NCBI GenBank assembly: GCA_028571685.1
Contig: CM053154.1
Span: 2,482,501 to 2,546,500 of the forward strand
Length of the DNA stretch: 64,000 nucleotides
Source: Heterohyrax brucei
Lineage: Eukaryota; Chordata; Mammalia; Hyracoidea; Procaviidae
Reading direction: 5' to 3'
Under the pieces are notes generated by a model. The model was not told where the DNA came from and did not search any database. It was given only the letters and a program-made list of their open reading frames with translations. Shown here in pieces: positions 18,641 to 30,121 of the stretch (position 1 is the stretch's first letter; the number at the start of each line of letters is the position of its first letter). Made by a program: the position numbers and the translations under genes.

Positions 18641-21338
18641 CCCCAGGCAAAACTGAAGGAGTGTTTCTCAGTCTCAGCCAGGACTGGAAATGGGAGTTTA
18701 TCTCGGTGGCTGGAAGTGGGCTGTGGTGATGAGAGTCCATTGTGGTGCGCTTCACGGAACAGGCCTCAGAAGTTGAGGCTAATTTCCCTTATGTCAGGAG
18801 GAATCGGTCTCCGACTCTGACCTGAGTAGGTGCCTGACTCAGTCTTGTGCCCCCCGACCCCCAAGGTCAGTCTGAAGATGTCCCCTTCTTGGGCTCACTT
18901 GCCTCCCCAGTAAGGGGTGGAGGATAGCTTGGTGTTCTCAGGGGAGACCCGGAGGCACATTCCCCAAGTCTTCACTTTCCACATGGCGTTTAGAACATGA
19001 ACATTTACAGACACAGTGCGACTCCCCAGGGTGCCCTCTAAATCTTATGAAGACTCCACGATTCTTAGTTGTTTGCGAAGAGGTCGGTTTCCCTGACACC
19101 TTCCCGGCTCCTGTTTTCCCAGTATAGCACCATCAAACACAATTATTTTTTCCTGAAACAATAAGTGCTAACTACCACAGCTTATTTAGTTTACTTTGTT
19201 GTTTTAATGACTTAAAATAGAATAAACTGGAAAAATAAAATACAGGGCATCACTTGGGCCACACACGTGATGTCTTGTCTCTGGAATGTGCTACACCTTA
19301 TCCCTCCCATGCGACTGGCTAGGAGGATGTAGAGCAAATTATTTATTTGTTAAGTGGATCAAACCCCCATAACAATTGTTTCAGCTTCTCTACTGGACAT
19401 GTGGGCAATTATTTGCATAATGTGTCCTGAGACTCAGAGGTGAGTTAAGGACAGGGCAGCTTGGCCAGCCCTGAAGAGGCAGCTAGATCAAGCTCTTGTG
19501 CTGTACAGCCCTGGCAGGACAGAGATGAGACAGGACAAGAAAAGGCTAAGTGGCCTATGACCCACACTAACCTGGCACTATCTCTCACGGATGGGACAGA
19601 CCAGCGAGCCTGCCAGTCCCATTACTGCCAGCTCTGCAACAACCCTGGGACACAGGAAGACCCATCTGCCCAGTCCTGTAGTCCCCAGACGTGGCAACAA
19701 GACATCTGACACCTCGAGTCATCTGAGATGAGCTTTTCTGAGAACCGACAATGGACAAAAGAAGAAACAAATTCAGCATCAACAGCAAACACACAAAAAG
19801 AGAAAGAAGTTTGCTTTTCAGTTCCTGCATTCTCATGCACATTCTGCAATCTGGGTTTGCTGTCACTTTTCAGATTCCCGGATCTGTGTTCTCTCCCATC
19901 CCCCTTTCTGCAGTCGTGCGGTGACTCAAGAGATGGGTGTGAACCTTTCAGGTTTCTTCAGCCGTGAAATACAAGTTCGAGATATAGGAAGTGGATGCTC
20001 AGTGTTGGACATTGGAGCAAGACCCAACAAAGAAGAGATCAGAGAGGCAGACATGTGGGGAAAGCCAAGGTATTCCGCCCTGGAGAACCAGAGGTTCTGG
20101 AGGAGCCCCTGCACTCACAGCTTACAAGCTTAGGGTAACAAGAGATGGACATCACACATAAAACAAATGACCACTTATCCCCTCTCCTCACTCTCACGGG
20201 AAAAGCTTCCACCTACAAGGAGGTTTGGATCCGGCTTGGGAGAGTTCTGTGTAGCAGTCATTAGGTCGGGGGTGGACATCTGGCACGTTAACTAGCCTAA
20301 GGGGCAGTCAAACGATAGGCATAGAACCAGGAAAAAGTCTAGAGAGGTTTTTATCAGTAGTAACGTACAAATTTTGCAAGTATCCCAGATACCAAGATGT
20401 AGAAAGATCTCTGCATTGTGTTTGTGGTGCTCATAGTGTCACTTTAATGTCACATACGAACTCTGGGTGAGGTGAACCGAGCCCCTGAGTGCTCGTGTCC
20501 CTCAGCGCCTAGCCTCAGGTTGGGGCATTTGGATGAACTCACGTGGACAGGACCTCCTGACTCCTCGGTTTGCTAAGGCTGGTTCCATTACTCCTCAAAG
20601 TGCTAAAAGCTGGGCAACAGACGGTTGTGGGTAGATTTTATTTTAGTTTAACTGATTGGGGTGCTGAACATGTTTGGAAAAATTGCATCCCTGCAATCTG
20701 TTCTCATGGCGGAGAACCAACGTCAGAGGGAAGCACGGAGGAGAGGAGACAGCCCCATCAACAGAGTGTCTTGTCACGGAAGGGACAGGCACAGCCTCTG
20801 AAGGGTTGCTGCTCTATCCTCTTCACATGCATGTAAGAGTCTCTTTCCAGTGAAAACTTTCTTTTCAAAACACTTGTCTGAATCTCTTTTCCAAGGGGTA
20901 CTTATCTTGATGACTGGGACTCCTGCACTTTCAAGTGAGCTTATTGTCCCAAGATTGCAAGGCCTCGCTCTCCTTGAATTCCAAAACAATTGTTGGGAAG
21001 GTGGTGGGTGGGTTGGGCTGCTGGGTGCTGGATTATTTCACTATGAAACCAACTTGATAAGAACTGAGGTCAGTCCTTCAGCTCTGGCTGCTGAATCCTG
21101 CTCTCGTTTCTTCCTGAATGCAGAATCTGATTGCCTTTGAGTTGGTTTGGAGTCACAGCAAGCCCATCTGTGTGCAGCAGACAGCGACACTGCGCCATGC
21201 TCACAACCCTGCTGCACAGAGCCCATTGCTGCAGCCACTTTCAGGGCCCGTCTCACCGAGTGTAGAATTTCAGTATACAGGTAAAGTCACATGCCAGTCA
21301 ATTCTAAGGCTGTGAGCTATTTTTTTCACAACAAAAAG
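18641..21338. other. Unannotated sequence, 2.7 kb, with AT-rich island
   Basis: No repeat, exon or RNA gene recognised over the whole stretch. 19115-19430 is AT-rich and complex (e.g. AGCTTATTTAGTTTACTTTG near 19180, ATTTGCAT at 19411-19418) and could be a conserved noncoding element. The remaining sequence is of average composition with short overlapping open frames only. Confidence 0.4.
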
Positions 21339-21907
21339 TGGTATGGGTTGAATTGTGTCCCTAAAAATGTGTGTCAACTTGACTATGTCATGAGGACTCC
21401 CAGTATTGTGTGACTGCCCACTCTTTTGTGATCTGCGACGATTATCCGATATGTTGTAAATCCTAACCTCTTTGACATTAATCAGGCAGATTAGAGGTGA
21501 TTACATTAATGAGAGAGGACTCAATCTATAGGATTCAGTCTTTTATTGAGTCAGTCTCTCTTGAGATGTAAAAGAAAAGTGGAAGCAGAGAGGAGTGTGA
21601 CCTCATGCTGCCAAGGGTGAAGAACCAGAAGAAGAGTCCATCCTTTGGAGCCAGGGTGGGTGCACTGAGAAGCTCTTAGACCAAGAAAAGATTAATGACG
21701 AGGACCTTCTCCCATAGCCAACAGAGAGATAAAGCATTCTCTACGCTATGAATCAGATCTAGTTTGATGGCAGTGAGTCTTGGGGTTTAGAGCTGGCACC
21801 CTGAATTTGGACTCAGACCCCCTTACACTGTAAGAGAACAGAATTCTCTTTGTTGAAGACGTGCACTCATGGTATTTCTGTTATAGCCTCTGTAGATAAC
21901 TGAAACA
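21339..21907 (+). mobile_element. Solitary MaLR-type LTR, plus orientation
   Basis: Starts TGGTATGGGTTGAATTGTG and ends GATAACTGAAACA. Shares CCCAGTATTGTGTGACTG, CTGAATTTGGACTCAGACC, TGTAAGAGAACAGAATTCTC and CATGGTATTTCTGTTATAGC with the 8877 and 17446 copies. No convincing target duplication. Confidence 0.75.
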
Positions 21908-22729
21908 GGAGTCACGAGAGGGAGTAAGTGCCCTCACCTTCACTTTCACGGGCCTGCCTCTAGGGAAGTCTCCTCAGGACCCTTACTAAATATATATGCT
22001 ATCAGCCTGGATCTGGGAATTCCCATCCACAGGTCTGACTTGGGACCCGGATATCTTTATACGGAAAATCTCATCCAGGAAACGTCTTCACAGATACTGG
22101 AGATGCACCTCAGCAGTTCTGTAGATTGGAGGGAAACATCAACACCTGTGTAGACAAAGATATTTACAGGAAGGAAGGTAAAAATCTTTGTAAAACGAGG
22201 CTTAGTAAGCCCGTTAGTGGCTTATTCATCACCCAATGTTCAGCAGTCATGTGTGACCAGAGAAAGGCCCAGCAGGGACTTGCCCATCAGGACTGTGTGA
22301 AGCAGCAGCTTCATACCCTTCCAGCCTGGGTGGGAGTGAGAAAGACGGCACAAGGCCTGGACTCAAGCCCCACACAGGAGGTGCCTCAGATGACCACCAG
22401 GTGGGCCCTCCAGCCCCCAAGGAAGGAAGAGTAGTGGGGTACGCTGAACGTGGCTTATAACAGACGAGAACCACACTGTCACCACCCAGGAACCCAGGAA
22501 AACACCAGGATCAGGAAGGTGGCACAGAGCAGAATCTTCCCCCAGGAGGTAAATGTGGCTGCCCATCTAGGATCGTGTGCAGACAGCCACCACCCTAGCC
22601 ATTGCTCCAACAATTATGGACCAGGTGTCCACTACTGTGGAGCTATGCAAAGCTACAGGCTGTGGAAACCTGTAGCAATACCACGGGGTGAACAGCTCCA
22701 GTTGAGCCTGATGCCATATAGGGTGCTTT
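21908..22729. other. Unannotated sequence
   Basis: No repeat or exon recognised. Open frames of 100-134 codons around 22.1-22.8 kb lack any recognisable domain. Confidence 0.45.
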
Positions 22730-22880
22730 CACTTCTCCATCTCATACAGCCCTTGAGATGGCACCAAAGGGTAAGTCGATGCTACCTTATAAATGCGAAA
22801 GAAACTAAGGTTCTGAGAAGTCTCTTAATTTGCCTGAAGACACAAACATCATAGCCACTGGGGACAAAGTTCAACTGGAA
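22730..22880 (+). mobile_element. MIR-like ancient SINE
   Basis: The part AAAGAAACTAAGGTTCTGAG followed by a diverged 'cttaatttgcctgaagacacaaa' block matches the MIR core order (gaaactgaggctcagag ... gacttgcccaaggtcacac). Very diverged. Confidence 0.5.
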
Positions 22881-22892
22881 ACAAAATAGCCA

Positions 22893-23015
22893 AACCTGCT
22901 GCTGTTCAGTGAATTCCAATTGACTGTGACCCATGTGTTAAAGAGTAGTTCTCACTGTGCTCTGTAGGGTCTGCTAGGCTGTGATCTTGACCGACACAGA
23001 GCCAGCCCACCTTGT
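22893..23015 (-). mobile_element. Partial AfroSINE-type SINE, minus orientation
   Basis: CCTGCTGCTGTTCAGTGAAT, CCAATTGACTGTGACCC and CACTGTGCTCTGTAGGG follow the reverse complement of the SINE 3' half in the longer subfamily. The head portion is missing. Confidence 0.5.
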
Positions 23016-23200
23016 TGCATTTCAGAGCCGTGTCCCTTTGACTTCATGGAAACACTGAGCTCAGTGAAGACTAGAATCTGACAACTGTGAGCAGGTACGG
23101 CTGCTCAGTGTCTCCTGTGGCTCATGTGGCAGCCAATGAGATGCTTCCTGAGCTGAGAGTTAACTGCTTGCTCCCTGCCCTCCTAGAGATACTGGGAGTG

Positions 23201-24063
23201 CTTCTATTTATCTGCCAAAGTCTTAATTTGATTTTGATATTTGAAAGATAGTTTTGCAGGATATGTAATTCTTGGTTGGAAGTTCTTCTCCTTTAAGGCT
23301 TTGAATGTGTCATGCCACTGTCTCCATGCCAGCATTGTTTCGGTTAAGAAATCCAACAAAAGCCTAGAGGGTTTGCCTCTGAATGTGAACTTTGTTTCAA
23401 ATCTTGCCACCTTTAAGAGTTTCTGCTTACGTTTCATTATAATATGTCTTGGGGTCTTGCTTTTGACATCTGCATCAAGTGGTGTTCAATATGTGTCTTG
23501 AATATCTATATTCTCTTCTTTCACAATTTCTGGGAAGTTTTCTGTCAGCAGCTCAGCCACAATACTCTCTGTGTTCTCAGGTGTCTTGCCCTGTTCAGGA
23601 ACTCCAATTAATCGTAGATTGTTTCTCTTAATAGAGTCCCACATGCTTCTTAATTCTTCATTATTTTTCTTGTTTCTTTTTTCTGATTTCTCCTCATAGA
23701 TGCTGGAGTCAGTAGCTCTGTCTTCCAAGTCAGAAAGTCTATTTTTCATTGTTTCATTCTGTTTTCTTGGCTTTGAATTGAAATTTCTATCTCTTTGATT
23801 TTGTTCTTGATCTGTTGGATTTCAGAGTACTAGTGTTCCATCAGATCAAACAGCTTGCTTAATTTTTCATTTTGCTCTGCTGTATTTTGTATAACATTTA
23901 GGAAGGCTCTTTATATAATCCTTTTGTATTCAGATTCTGATAGTTTCAGAAAGCTTTCTTCATCTGGGAAGTTCTTTGGTTGTTTCTTTTGGGGGCCTTC
24001 TGAAGCCATGAGTAATTTCTTTGTTACAGTTTTCTCCAGAGTTTGTTGCTTTTGGGGCACCAT
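23201..24063 (-). pseudogene. L1 ORF1 protein, broken by stops
   Basis: Would encode the RNA-binding chaperone of the L1 ribonucleoprotein. The start is taken as ATG at 24063 because MVPQKQQTLEKTVTKKL precedes a basic N-terminus. A coiled-coil-like middle follows (IQNTAEQNEKLSKLF; RLSDLEDRATDSS). Then comes the RRM region with NLRLIGVPEQGKTPENTE (about 23570-23625) and the C-terminal domain NFQPRITYPAKLSF (near 23235-23280), a signature of mammalian L1 ORF1. In-frame stops lie after KRII (near 23910), near 23825 and at 23486-23488, where TGA follows IDIQDTY; frame is otherwise kept around the last stop. About 287 codons in all, slightly under the usual 330-380. It cannot make a full protein. 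Confidence 0.82.
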
Positions 24064-24280
24064 ATGAGTCAATAGAGGCTGGGAGAGATGCTGTGAGCAT
24101 GGACCAGTTGTTTCTCTGGGCCATCTTAAAACAAAAGCTAAAAGGTATCTGACCACTTCCACAGTCAGGCAGGTTTTCAGGTGTACAGGTCCCTCTTCCC
24201 AGCTGGCAAAGTAAGCACCTCTATATCCCACCCCAAATGTTATAAACTAGTTCAAAACACAGAAAGACTACTGCCCTGTT

Positions 24281-24794
24281 GGCCTCTGATGCCGGACCCC
24301 AGCCATAGGTGACACTGTGTAAAATACTGCTTTTCTTCTGGAACAGCACTCTCCTCCAGGCAGGTGCTGCCTCCAGCCTAGGAATTAGGTCCAGCTGAGG
24401 CCTCTGTATGGCTGTATATCCATCTCCCAGTGGAACAAGATGGCATCCCACACAAGCTGCCCACCTGCCTCGGTACAGGCTACTTAACGGTGGAGGTGGA
24501 AAGAGAAGCCAAAGGTGCTGAGACACACAGAGTCCACAGCCTCTGTTGCCAGGCCCCAGCCATAGGTAACACTGCATAAAATACTGCTTTTCTGCCAGAA
24601 AACCACTCTCCTCCAGGCAGGCACTTCCTCCCAGCCTAGGAACTAGGTCCAGCTGGGGCCTCCATATGGGTGTATCCACCTCTCAATGGAACAAGATGGA
24701 GTCCTGGACAAGATGCCCACCTGCCTTGGTACAGGCTGCTCAATGGTGGAGGCAGAAAGAGAGGCCAAAGGTGCCGAGATGCACAGAGTCCAAA
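24281..24794 (-). repeat. Two tandem 257-bp units in the L1 5' UTR
   Basis: CCCCAGCCATAGGT recurs exactly 257 bp apart, and units 24281-24537 and 24538-24794 align along their whole length (further pairs: AAAATACTGCTTTTCT, CACTCTCCTCCAGGCAGG, CCCACCTGCCT-GGTACAGGCT). Identity is roughly 80-85% by eye. The position between the L1 5' end and ORF1 is where rodent L1s carry promoter monomers. Confidence 0.85.
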
Positions 24795-25119
24795 GATGGG
24801 CTCTCAAAATGTGGCAATTTTGCCCGCCAATCCTACCAGCAGTGCATCTGAGATTAGTTACTATTCAAGTCCCAGCTTTGCTCACTGGCTAAGACAGAGA
24901 AAAAGAGTTAAAATGACGAGTTACCTTCAGTCCACGAAAGACAGCATTCAACTGGGGGGGAGGGGGTTGGCGAAAGAGAGAAAGTCTTCCCTTCAGTGAT
25001 ATGAAGTCCAAACTGACAGCCATGTGGTATGTCCTAGGGCTCAATAGGTGTCCAGAAAGCTCCGTTTATCAATTCAGGTCTTGGTTTCCAGAGGGATTTA
25101 GAGAGACGTGTGTTAGTCT

Positions 25120-25127
25120 GCCATCTT
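25120..25127 (-). promoter_or_regulatory. YY1-like motif at the L1 5' end
   Basis: GCCATCTT on the plus strand is AAGATGGC on the minus strand, about 12 nt inside the inferred L1 start. Human L1 has a YY1 site with this core at the same place, where it sets the transcription start. Presence here supports 25139 as the true 5' end. Confidence 0.6.
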
Positions 25128-25139
25128 GAATCCACCCCA

Positions 25140-26307
25140 AGAGTGCATCTAAAATGCATCCCTTGCTTCTGAGTTCTGAATGACCATCTGGCAGAGCCTT
25201 CCATTGACCTTCCATATCCTTTTGGTAGATAGGAAACGAGAACCCCTCAATGTGTCTCTCGTGGCCCTGTGAGAGGCAGTGTCACAGGGGGGTTGAGTAG
25301 ACGGGCCCTAGAGCCAGGCGCACTGCCACCAAGTAGCCCAGAGGCCTTTGTGAAGTTCTCACCACAAGGAAATGCAGGAGGACTCCTCCTGGAGTGTGTG
25401 AAAATCAAAGAATCAAAACCTCAGAATAATTTGCCAGGAGGCCACCAGGCAGTAATGCTGCATAACCAAGGGCTACTCCTGTTATCCTGCACTCCATCAC
25501 ATGGAGGCCCACTGGTGGGGGCTTGTGGAGTGTTTTCCTCCCAGGGCTTCATGGGCTAAATTTGATATGCAGAAGAATATAAGCATCTCTGTGGACCGTG
25601 TAGTGGCTGATATGCTCCAACATGAGGCTGGTATCCCCCAGAAGGAAAGCTGTTCATTGAGGCTCCAACAGGAAAGCTCCTTCTTTCTCCAAGAAAGGAA
25701 AATCCTGCAGCCTTCACATTGGCCAAAGATGCAAGTTTCTCCCATACCAACATGGCACACCAGGAGGGCACAATGTGCCACATGCCTGCTCTTCCCTGCC
25801 ATCCTAACGTTGATCAGTCCCAGCACACCACCCAGCCCTTGCCCTTCAGAAGCCTTCTCAGCACAGGATTCCAGGTGCACAGTCACTGATCACACGAAGC
25901 TGGCATAGGAGTTGAAGCCAACTGACTCTCCTGATATGTGATTTCTCTTTCTCTTTTCCTGTTTCATATTTCTGAAACTTGTGGGTATTTTAAGGAAATC
26001 CTAGGAAGGCTTTTAACACACCAGGTTGGTGGAGCAGCACCGATACTGAGCTGGAGTCATGTTCTCTGGCATGGGGGCCACCCTAGCAACAATTTCCTAC
26101 TCAAGGGTGTGAAAAGTATTTGCTCGAAGTGCATCTTAATTGCCAAACCCTTACCTGGTCCACAGAAGATCTTAATATTTTGATGATACTATGGTATAGT
26201 TACTGTGACATTTCCTGAGAAGTGACATGCTCAAATAACTTACAGGCAAAAAGGCTCTTTTGTTGTGTAAAATAAGGATACTTTGGGATATGTGTATGTA
26301 GGGGCAG
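25140..26307. other. Unannotated sequence
   Basis: About 1.17 kb with no recognised repeat, exon or RNA. Overlapping open frames on both strands at 25.5-25.9 kb (130-135 codons each) lack known domains. Confidence 0.45.
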
Positions 26308-26635
26308 TGTGATGGAGTGAACTCTCTCCCCTCTAAATGAGTGCAGAAATCCTACCTCCTCTAAGTAAGACTGTGCTTAGAAACAGGGGTTTTCTTTTTG
26401 TGTTGATGAGGCCACACCAGAGTAGGGTAGATCCTGAATCTGATCACTCTGAGTCGTTAGAAGAGCAGATTAGACACAAAGGGAAAGAGGGATGCTGTGT
26501 AAGGCCACCTAGAACCAAGGGTGCCCTGCAGCCAAGGAGAGAGTCCCCAGGGCTGAGGGCCTGATTTGGGGTCTTAGCCTCCAGAGCTCTGGCCTTCAAA
26601 GTGCCTACCTGTAGCAGCACTCGGGGACTAAGACA
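26308..26635 (+). mobile_element. Solitary MaLR-type LTR with internal deletion
   Basis: Starts TGTGATGGAGTGAACTC and ends GGGACTAAGACA, the same terminus as the 17446 copy. Only about 330 bp, so some 200 bp of the family's length is missing from the middle. Landmarks: GTTGATGAGGCCACACCAGA, TAGCCTCCAGAGCTCTGGCC. Confidence 0.65.
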
Positions 26636-27672
26636 GGTGTAGGAGACGACCCAGGCACACACTTCCTAGAAGTTTCCATGAATTCCAGAACTGGCAGTGA
26701 TCACAGGCTCCAAGTTGTACTTCTTCTGAAAGATTATGCTTCCCCTTCCTGAGAATTTTTCACTGTGGTATTTCCTTATGATTTCTGACTCTGTCTTGTG
26801 AGCAAATACCGGACGTAGTTAGGAGTTATTTATTATAAGTGAAGTAAGTGAAAATGCTCTGGAGAAGAAAGAAATATGACCACCAGGAAGAATCAGAAAA
26901 TTGAGCTTTCAACAAATGTACCTTTGGCTGGTGTTCCATCTGCTTCTCCTTCCATTTTCTCTTCCACAACTGCTGCTGGAACTGACAAGAAGGTAATTAG
27001 ATTCTGGTTTTTCAAGAGCAAAAGCATCATTAATTTCAGTACTTAAGAGTCTGCAGCTCTCGCGCCCTTTCTGAGGACTCTGCTGTCAAATGTGCTGGGC
27101 AGTGGCCCCATGGCCTTCCTCCCCAGGACGCTCCCTTGCCGTCCATCACTCAGAAGCAGTCGGTGGAGTGGGGCCCGGACAACTCCACAGGGAAAATCAC
27201 TACTCCTGAACAAACTGGCCAAGTGAGAGCCTGGCCTACAGGCTGCTTGATAGCTTTTGGCCAAGACACCCCACCTCAAGGCCCCAACACTCAGCCATCC
27301 GCACATGCTGGCCACGGCCTGGCCCAGCACCACTTGGTAAGAGGACCGGCCACCCAGCTCTGTTAGAAACAGTGACAGTGTGAGTCACTTGTTCATCCTT
27401 CATTCATTCACAAGCCCCTGACGTACCCATTCTGTGCATCTACAGAGGACTTAACGTGCTCGTTAGCTGGACAAAAACGCTGCGTTTTTTCTCTGTAAGA
27501 GTCCCAGGGAGCTTTTCTTCACCTTTCTGTCTTGGTGGTTAATTAACATGCTGTCTGCCACTTTTCCCTAATAAAGTGTCCCCCTGCTACAGGTTCCCAA
27601 GTGGAAGGGGTTGCTCACGGATCAGGTACGGACACTGGTCGTTGGTCAGTTCGTTGCCCACCCAGGAGGAAT
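26636..27672. other. Unannotated sequence, possible L2 remnant
   Basis: No firm feature. 27385-27460 (CATCCTTCATTCATTCACAA) recalls the L2 'ttcattcattcaacaa' block but is too short to be sure. The stretch 26885-26995 is open in one frame and ends before a GTAATT donor-like site, but I recognise no exon. Confidence 0.4.
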
Positions 27673-27842
27673 TGGAAACCCTGGTGGCATGGTGGGGAAG
27701 AGCTCTGGCTGCTCAGTAAACGGTCAGTAGTTCAAACCCAGAGCCGCTCCTGGGGAGCTCCAGGGCACAGTTCGCCTCTGTCCCACATTTTTGCTGTGAG
27801 TCAGGATGACCCTGATAGCAGTTTGCTTGGTGGTTTGGTTTT
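27673..27842 (+). mobile_element. AfroSINE-type SINE, plus orientation
   Basis: Starts GGAAACCCTGGTGGCATGGT, the canonical head, continues AGTAGTTCAAACCCAGAGCC, CAGTTCGCCTCTGTCCCAC and ends GTTTGCTTGGTGGTTTGG. Confidence 0.9.
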
Positions 27843-29412
27843 TGGTGGAAAGAACTCTTTAGAAGTTTCCCTCTGCCCCAAGCAGCAGGACACCCCACTC
27901 AGGGCATTATCAGCTCGGCCAGGAGGCCAGGGAGTCTGCTTTCCTCCCCTGCAGCCCACCGTTCACCCAGGCTCTTCCGTGCCCCCTGGTGCTTCAATCT
28001 GCAGGCACCCTCTGTGGTTGCCAGGCACTGCTTCCGTGCCCAACGAGACATCCTGGACCAGAAGCCACGGCGTCACCTTTGCAGAGCCAGCCTCAGGTAT
28101 GTGGAAGGCACGTGTACATGAAGCCTGGGTGCCTCGATGGTTCCTTCTAGAAAAATGATTACTGTTACACGAAGTTCTCGACAGCAGCCACCGATGTGAT
28201 AGGGAAAGCAGCAACAGAGGGGGTGGGTGTGCTGAGGGTGGAACGGGAGAGGCACCCCCAGCCCAGCTGTCCAGCCCCCTCTTTAGAAGCAAGGCTTTGG
28301 CTTTGCTGCAAGAACACATATCACTTTTCTGAGCATAATTTAACTATAAATATTTTTACATGGAGGAGGTCCTCCACACCAATAAATGGATCCTGTGGAG
28401 TGACCCAAGTCTCCGTGTGATGCAAACATTAACATGCTCAGCTGCTAACCAAGAGGCTGAGTGAGGTGGGCCCAGCTGTGTGGGACAGACGGGTTTTGTC
28501 CACCGCAGGCCACAAGTCCTGGCCCGCCTCTCCCCCCCTGAGACCCCTGTAGATACTCATTGCGTCTGCTCAGAGGAGCCCTGCTGGAAGCAGTATTTTG
28601 CTTTGTCCATATGCAAAGGGTCTGCCCTCTCCTCCGTAGCCCAGTGACCATCTAGGAGCGAGATGCTGACCCCCACAGTTGGGACTGGGTATGGCGGGGG
28701 GCTCCACGTCACCGATTCTGTCCACTCCCTCTGCAGGATTGAGGAGGTGCCATGCGGGCGCTGCTTCACCGCGTGAGGCGGGGGTAGAGACACGGTGAGA
28801 GACCGGTGAACACAAACGCTTTTATCCTAGTTTGAAGTACTCGGGCAAGGGGAGGCCTCACCAGCTGGCAGGTCACTCTCCTGAGACCACTATAACCTGA
28901 CTTGAAGAGACCCTCTGGAATCTCTCAGAAGAAGGGCATGTCCTCAGCAGCTCTCAGCTTCCCTGAAAAAATTCTGCTAACACTGGAGTCCTAGCACCCG
29001 CTGATTCAGCCTGGGGAAGGTGGCCACCACCTGTGAGCCCCTGTCACCAGATGTCTATCAAGTGCTCTTTTGTTGTTGCTGTTATTTTAATTAAAAATCA
29101 TCTGGAAAGTCAACTGACACTTGTGAACAGTGAGAGGTACCTGATCTAATTGTCTGTCCCCACTGTGTCTAGGGAGGTGGCCCATTTTCCCGTAACTGAG
29201 GGGTTGCCTTATTTGAAAGTCCAGATAGTCAGTGGAGAAGACCAAATCATAAGGCTGTAGTTTCTAAGCAACCACAAAAACCACCAAGCCCCAGACCAGC
29301 ACAGCAACTGGGCAAATTAGACGTCAGTTTCTCTCCTTCCGAGGTGGTCCTTAGCACTTGCGCTGTGTGAGATAAATGAACAAACTGGCAAACGGACCGT
29401 GAAATGCCAACC
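27843..29412. other. Unannotated sequence with a SINE-head scrap
   Basis: No exon or RNA recognised. 28416-28460 (GTGATGCAAACATTAACATG, then CAGCTGCTAACCAAGAGGC) looks like the first 45 bp of an AfroSINE subfamily. Open frames here overlap and have no domains. Confidence 0.4.
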
Positions 29413-29596
29413 CAAATCAAACCAAATCCACTGCTGGCAGGTAGGTTCTGACTCCTGGCACCCTACAGGGCTTCCGAGGATGTGTATCACCGGAGAAGCA
29501 GACTGCCTCATCTTTCTCCTTGACAGCAGCCACAGGGTTCACACTGCCCACTTTTCAGTCTGTCGTCTATTGCCTTAACCGTTTTGCCACCAGGAC
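29413..29596 (-). mobile_element. AfroSINE-type SINE, longer subfamily, minus orientation
   Basis: Contains the extra block GGAGAAGCAGACTGCCTCAT and CTTTCTCC between tail (ACCAAATCCACTGCTGGC) and head (TTGCCACCAGGA). This block is missing in the shorter copies, so at least two SINE subfamilies occur in the window. Confidence 0.8.
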
Positions 29597-29967
29597 TGAA
29601 ATGTCAAGAAATAGAATTAAAGGACAATTCAGGCCACTCAGCTGGGACTGGCAAGCACCTGACAGACACACATCTTTTCTCTAAGGTGGTTCAGGGTGCC
29701 TTTGGGGCCAACAGCCATTGCTGCTCATCACTGAGTCCTGACCCCAAACCCCGTCGCCTCCAGGAGATTGTCCTCATCCTCTTTAACCTCAGACATCTGT
29801 TGTCGTCAACTATCGCCAAGTCACCCGCCAGCTCCCGATGACCCTGTGTACAGTGGGGTCAGACTGCTGTGTTGCAGGTTTTCGTCGGCTGATTTTGGAA
29901 GATCGCTGAGCCCTTCTTCGTGGTGTGCCTCAGTGTGAGCTCCGCCAGGACCTCCGCGTCACTGACA
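29597..29967. other. Unannotated sequence
   Basis: Nothing recognised. One 85-codon open frame, without domain. Confidence 0.45.
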
Positions 29968-30121
29968 TGCCCACCACTACTGCCGCCCGGTGGATTCCGG
30001 CTCAGTTCCCTCCATCAGAGTAGAACTGCTCCACTGAGTTTCTAAGGAGCGCCTGGTGGATTCGAACTGCTGATGTTTCGGATAGCAGACATAGCACTCA
30101 ACAACTATGCCACCAGGGTTC
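29968..30121 (-). mobile_element. AfroSINE-type SINE, minus orientation
   Basis: CAGAGTAGAACTGCTCCACT, GAGCGCCTGGTGGATTCGAA, GATAGCAGACATAGCACTCA and ACTATGCCACCAGGGTTC in order. Tail end is damaged. Confidence 0.9.

Larger units (their letters stand above)
23170..25139 (-). mobile_element. 5' half of an L1 element with two-monomer 5' UTR
   Basis: Reading the minus strand from 25139: an L1-like 5' end with the AAGATGGC YY1-type motif, about 1.08 kb of 5' UTR that includes two tandem units of 257 bp, an ORF1 starting at 24063, and ORF1's C-terminal domain ending at 23201. ORF2 and the 3' end are absent. Normal retrotransposition truncates 5' ends, so loss of the 3' half implies later deletion or rearrangement near 23.17-23.2 kb. 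The preserved 5' end makes this the only L1 in the window with a visible promoter. Confidence 0.8.

Noticed and set aside
7207..19418. Octamer ATTTGCAT/ATGCAAAT at 7207, 8640 and 19411
   Set aside because: Three occurrences of an 8-mer on both strands in 64 kb is close to chance expectation, so not counted as regulatory evidence.
24221..24679. 152-codon minus-strand open frame with an internal repeat
   Set aside because: The internal repeat is the two tandem L1 5' UTR units read as protein. It lies upstream of ORF1 and is not known as a coding region.
26885..26995. Possible exon ending at a GTAATT donor-like site
   Set aside because: No recognisable peptide, no clear acceptor upstream, and GTAA strings are frequent. 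Not supportable.
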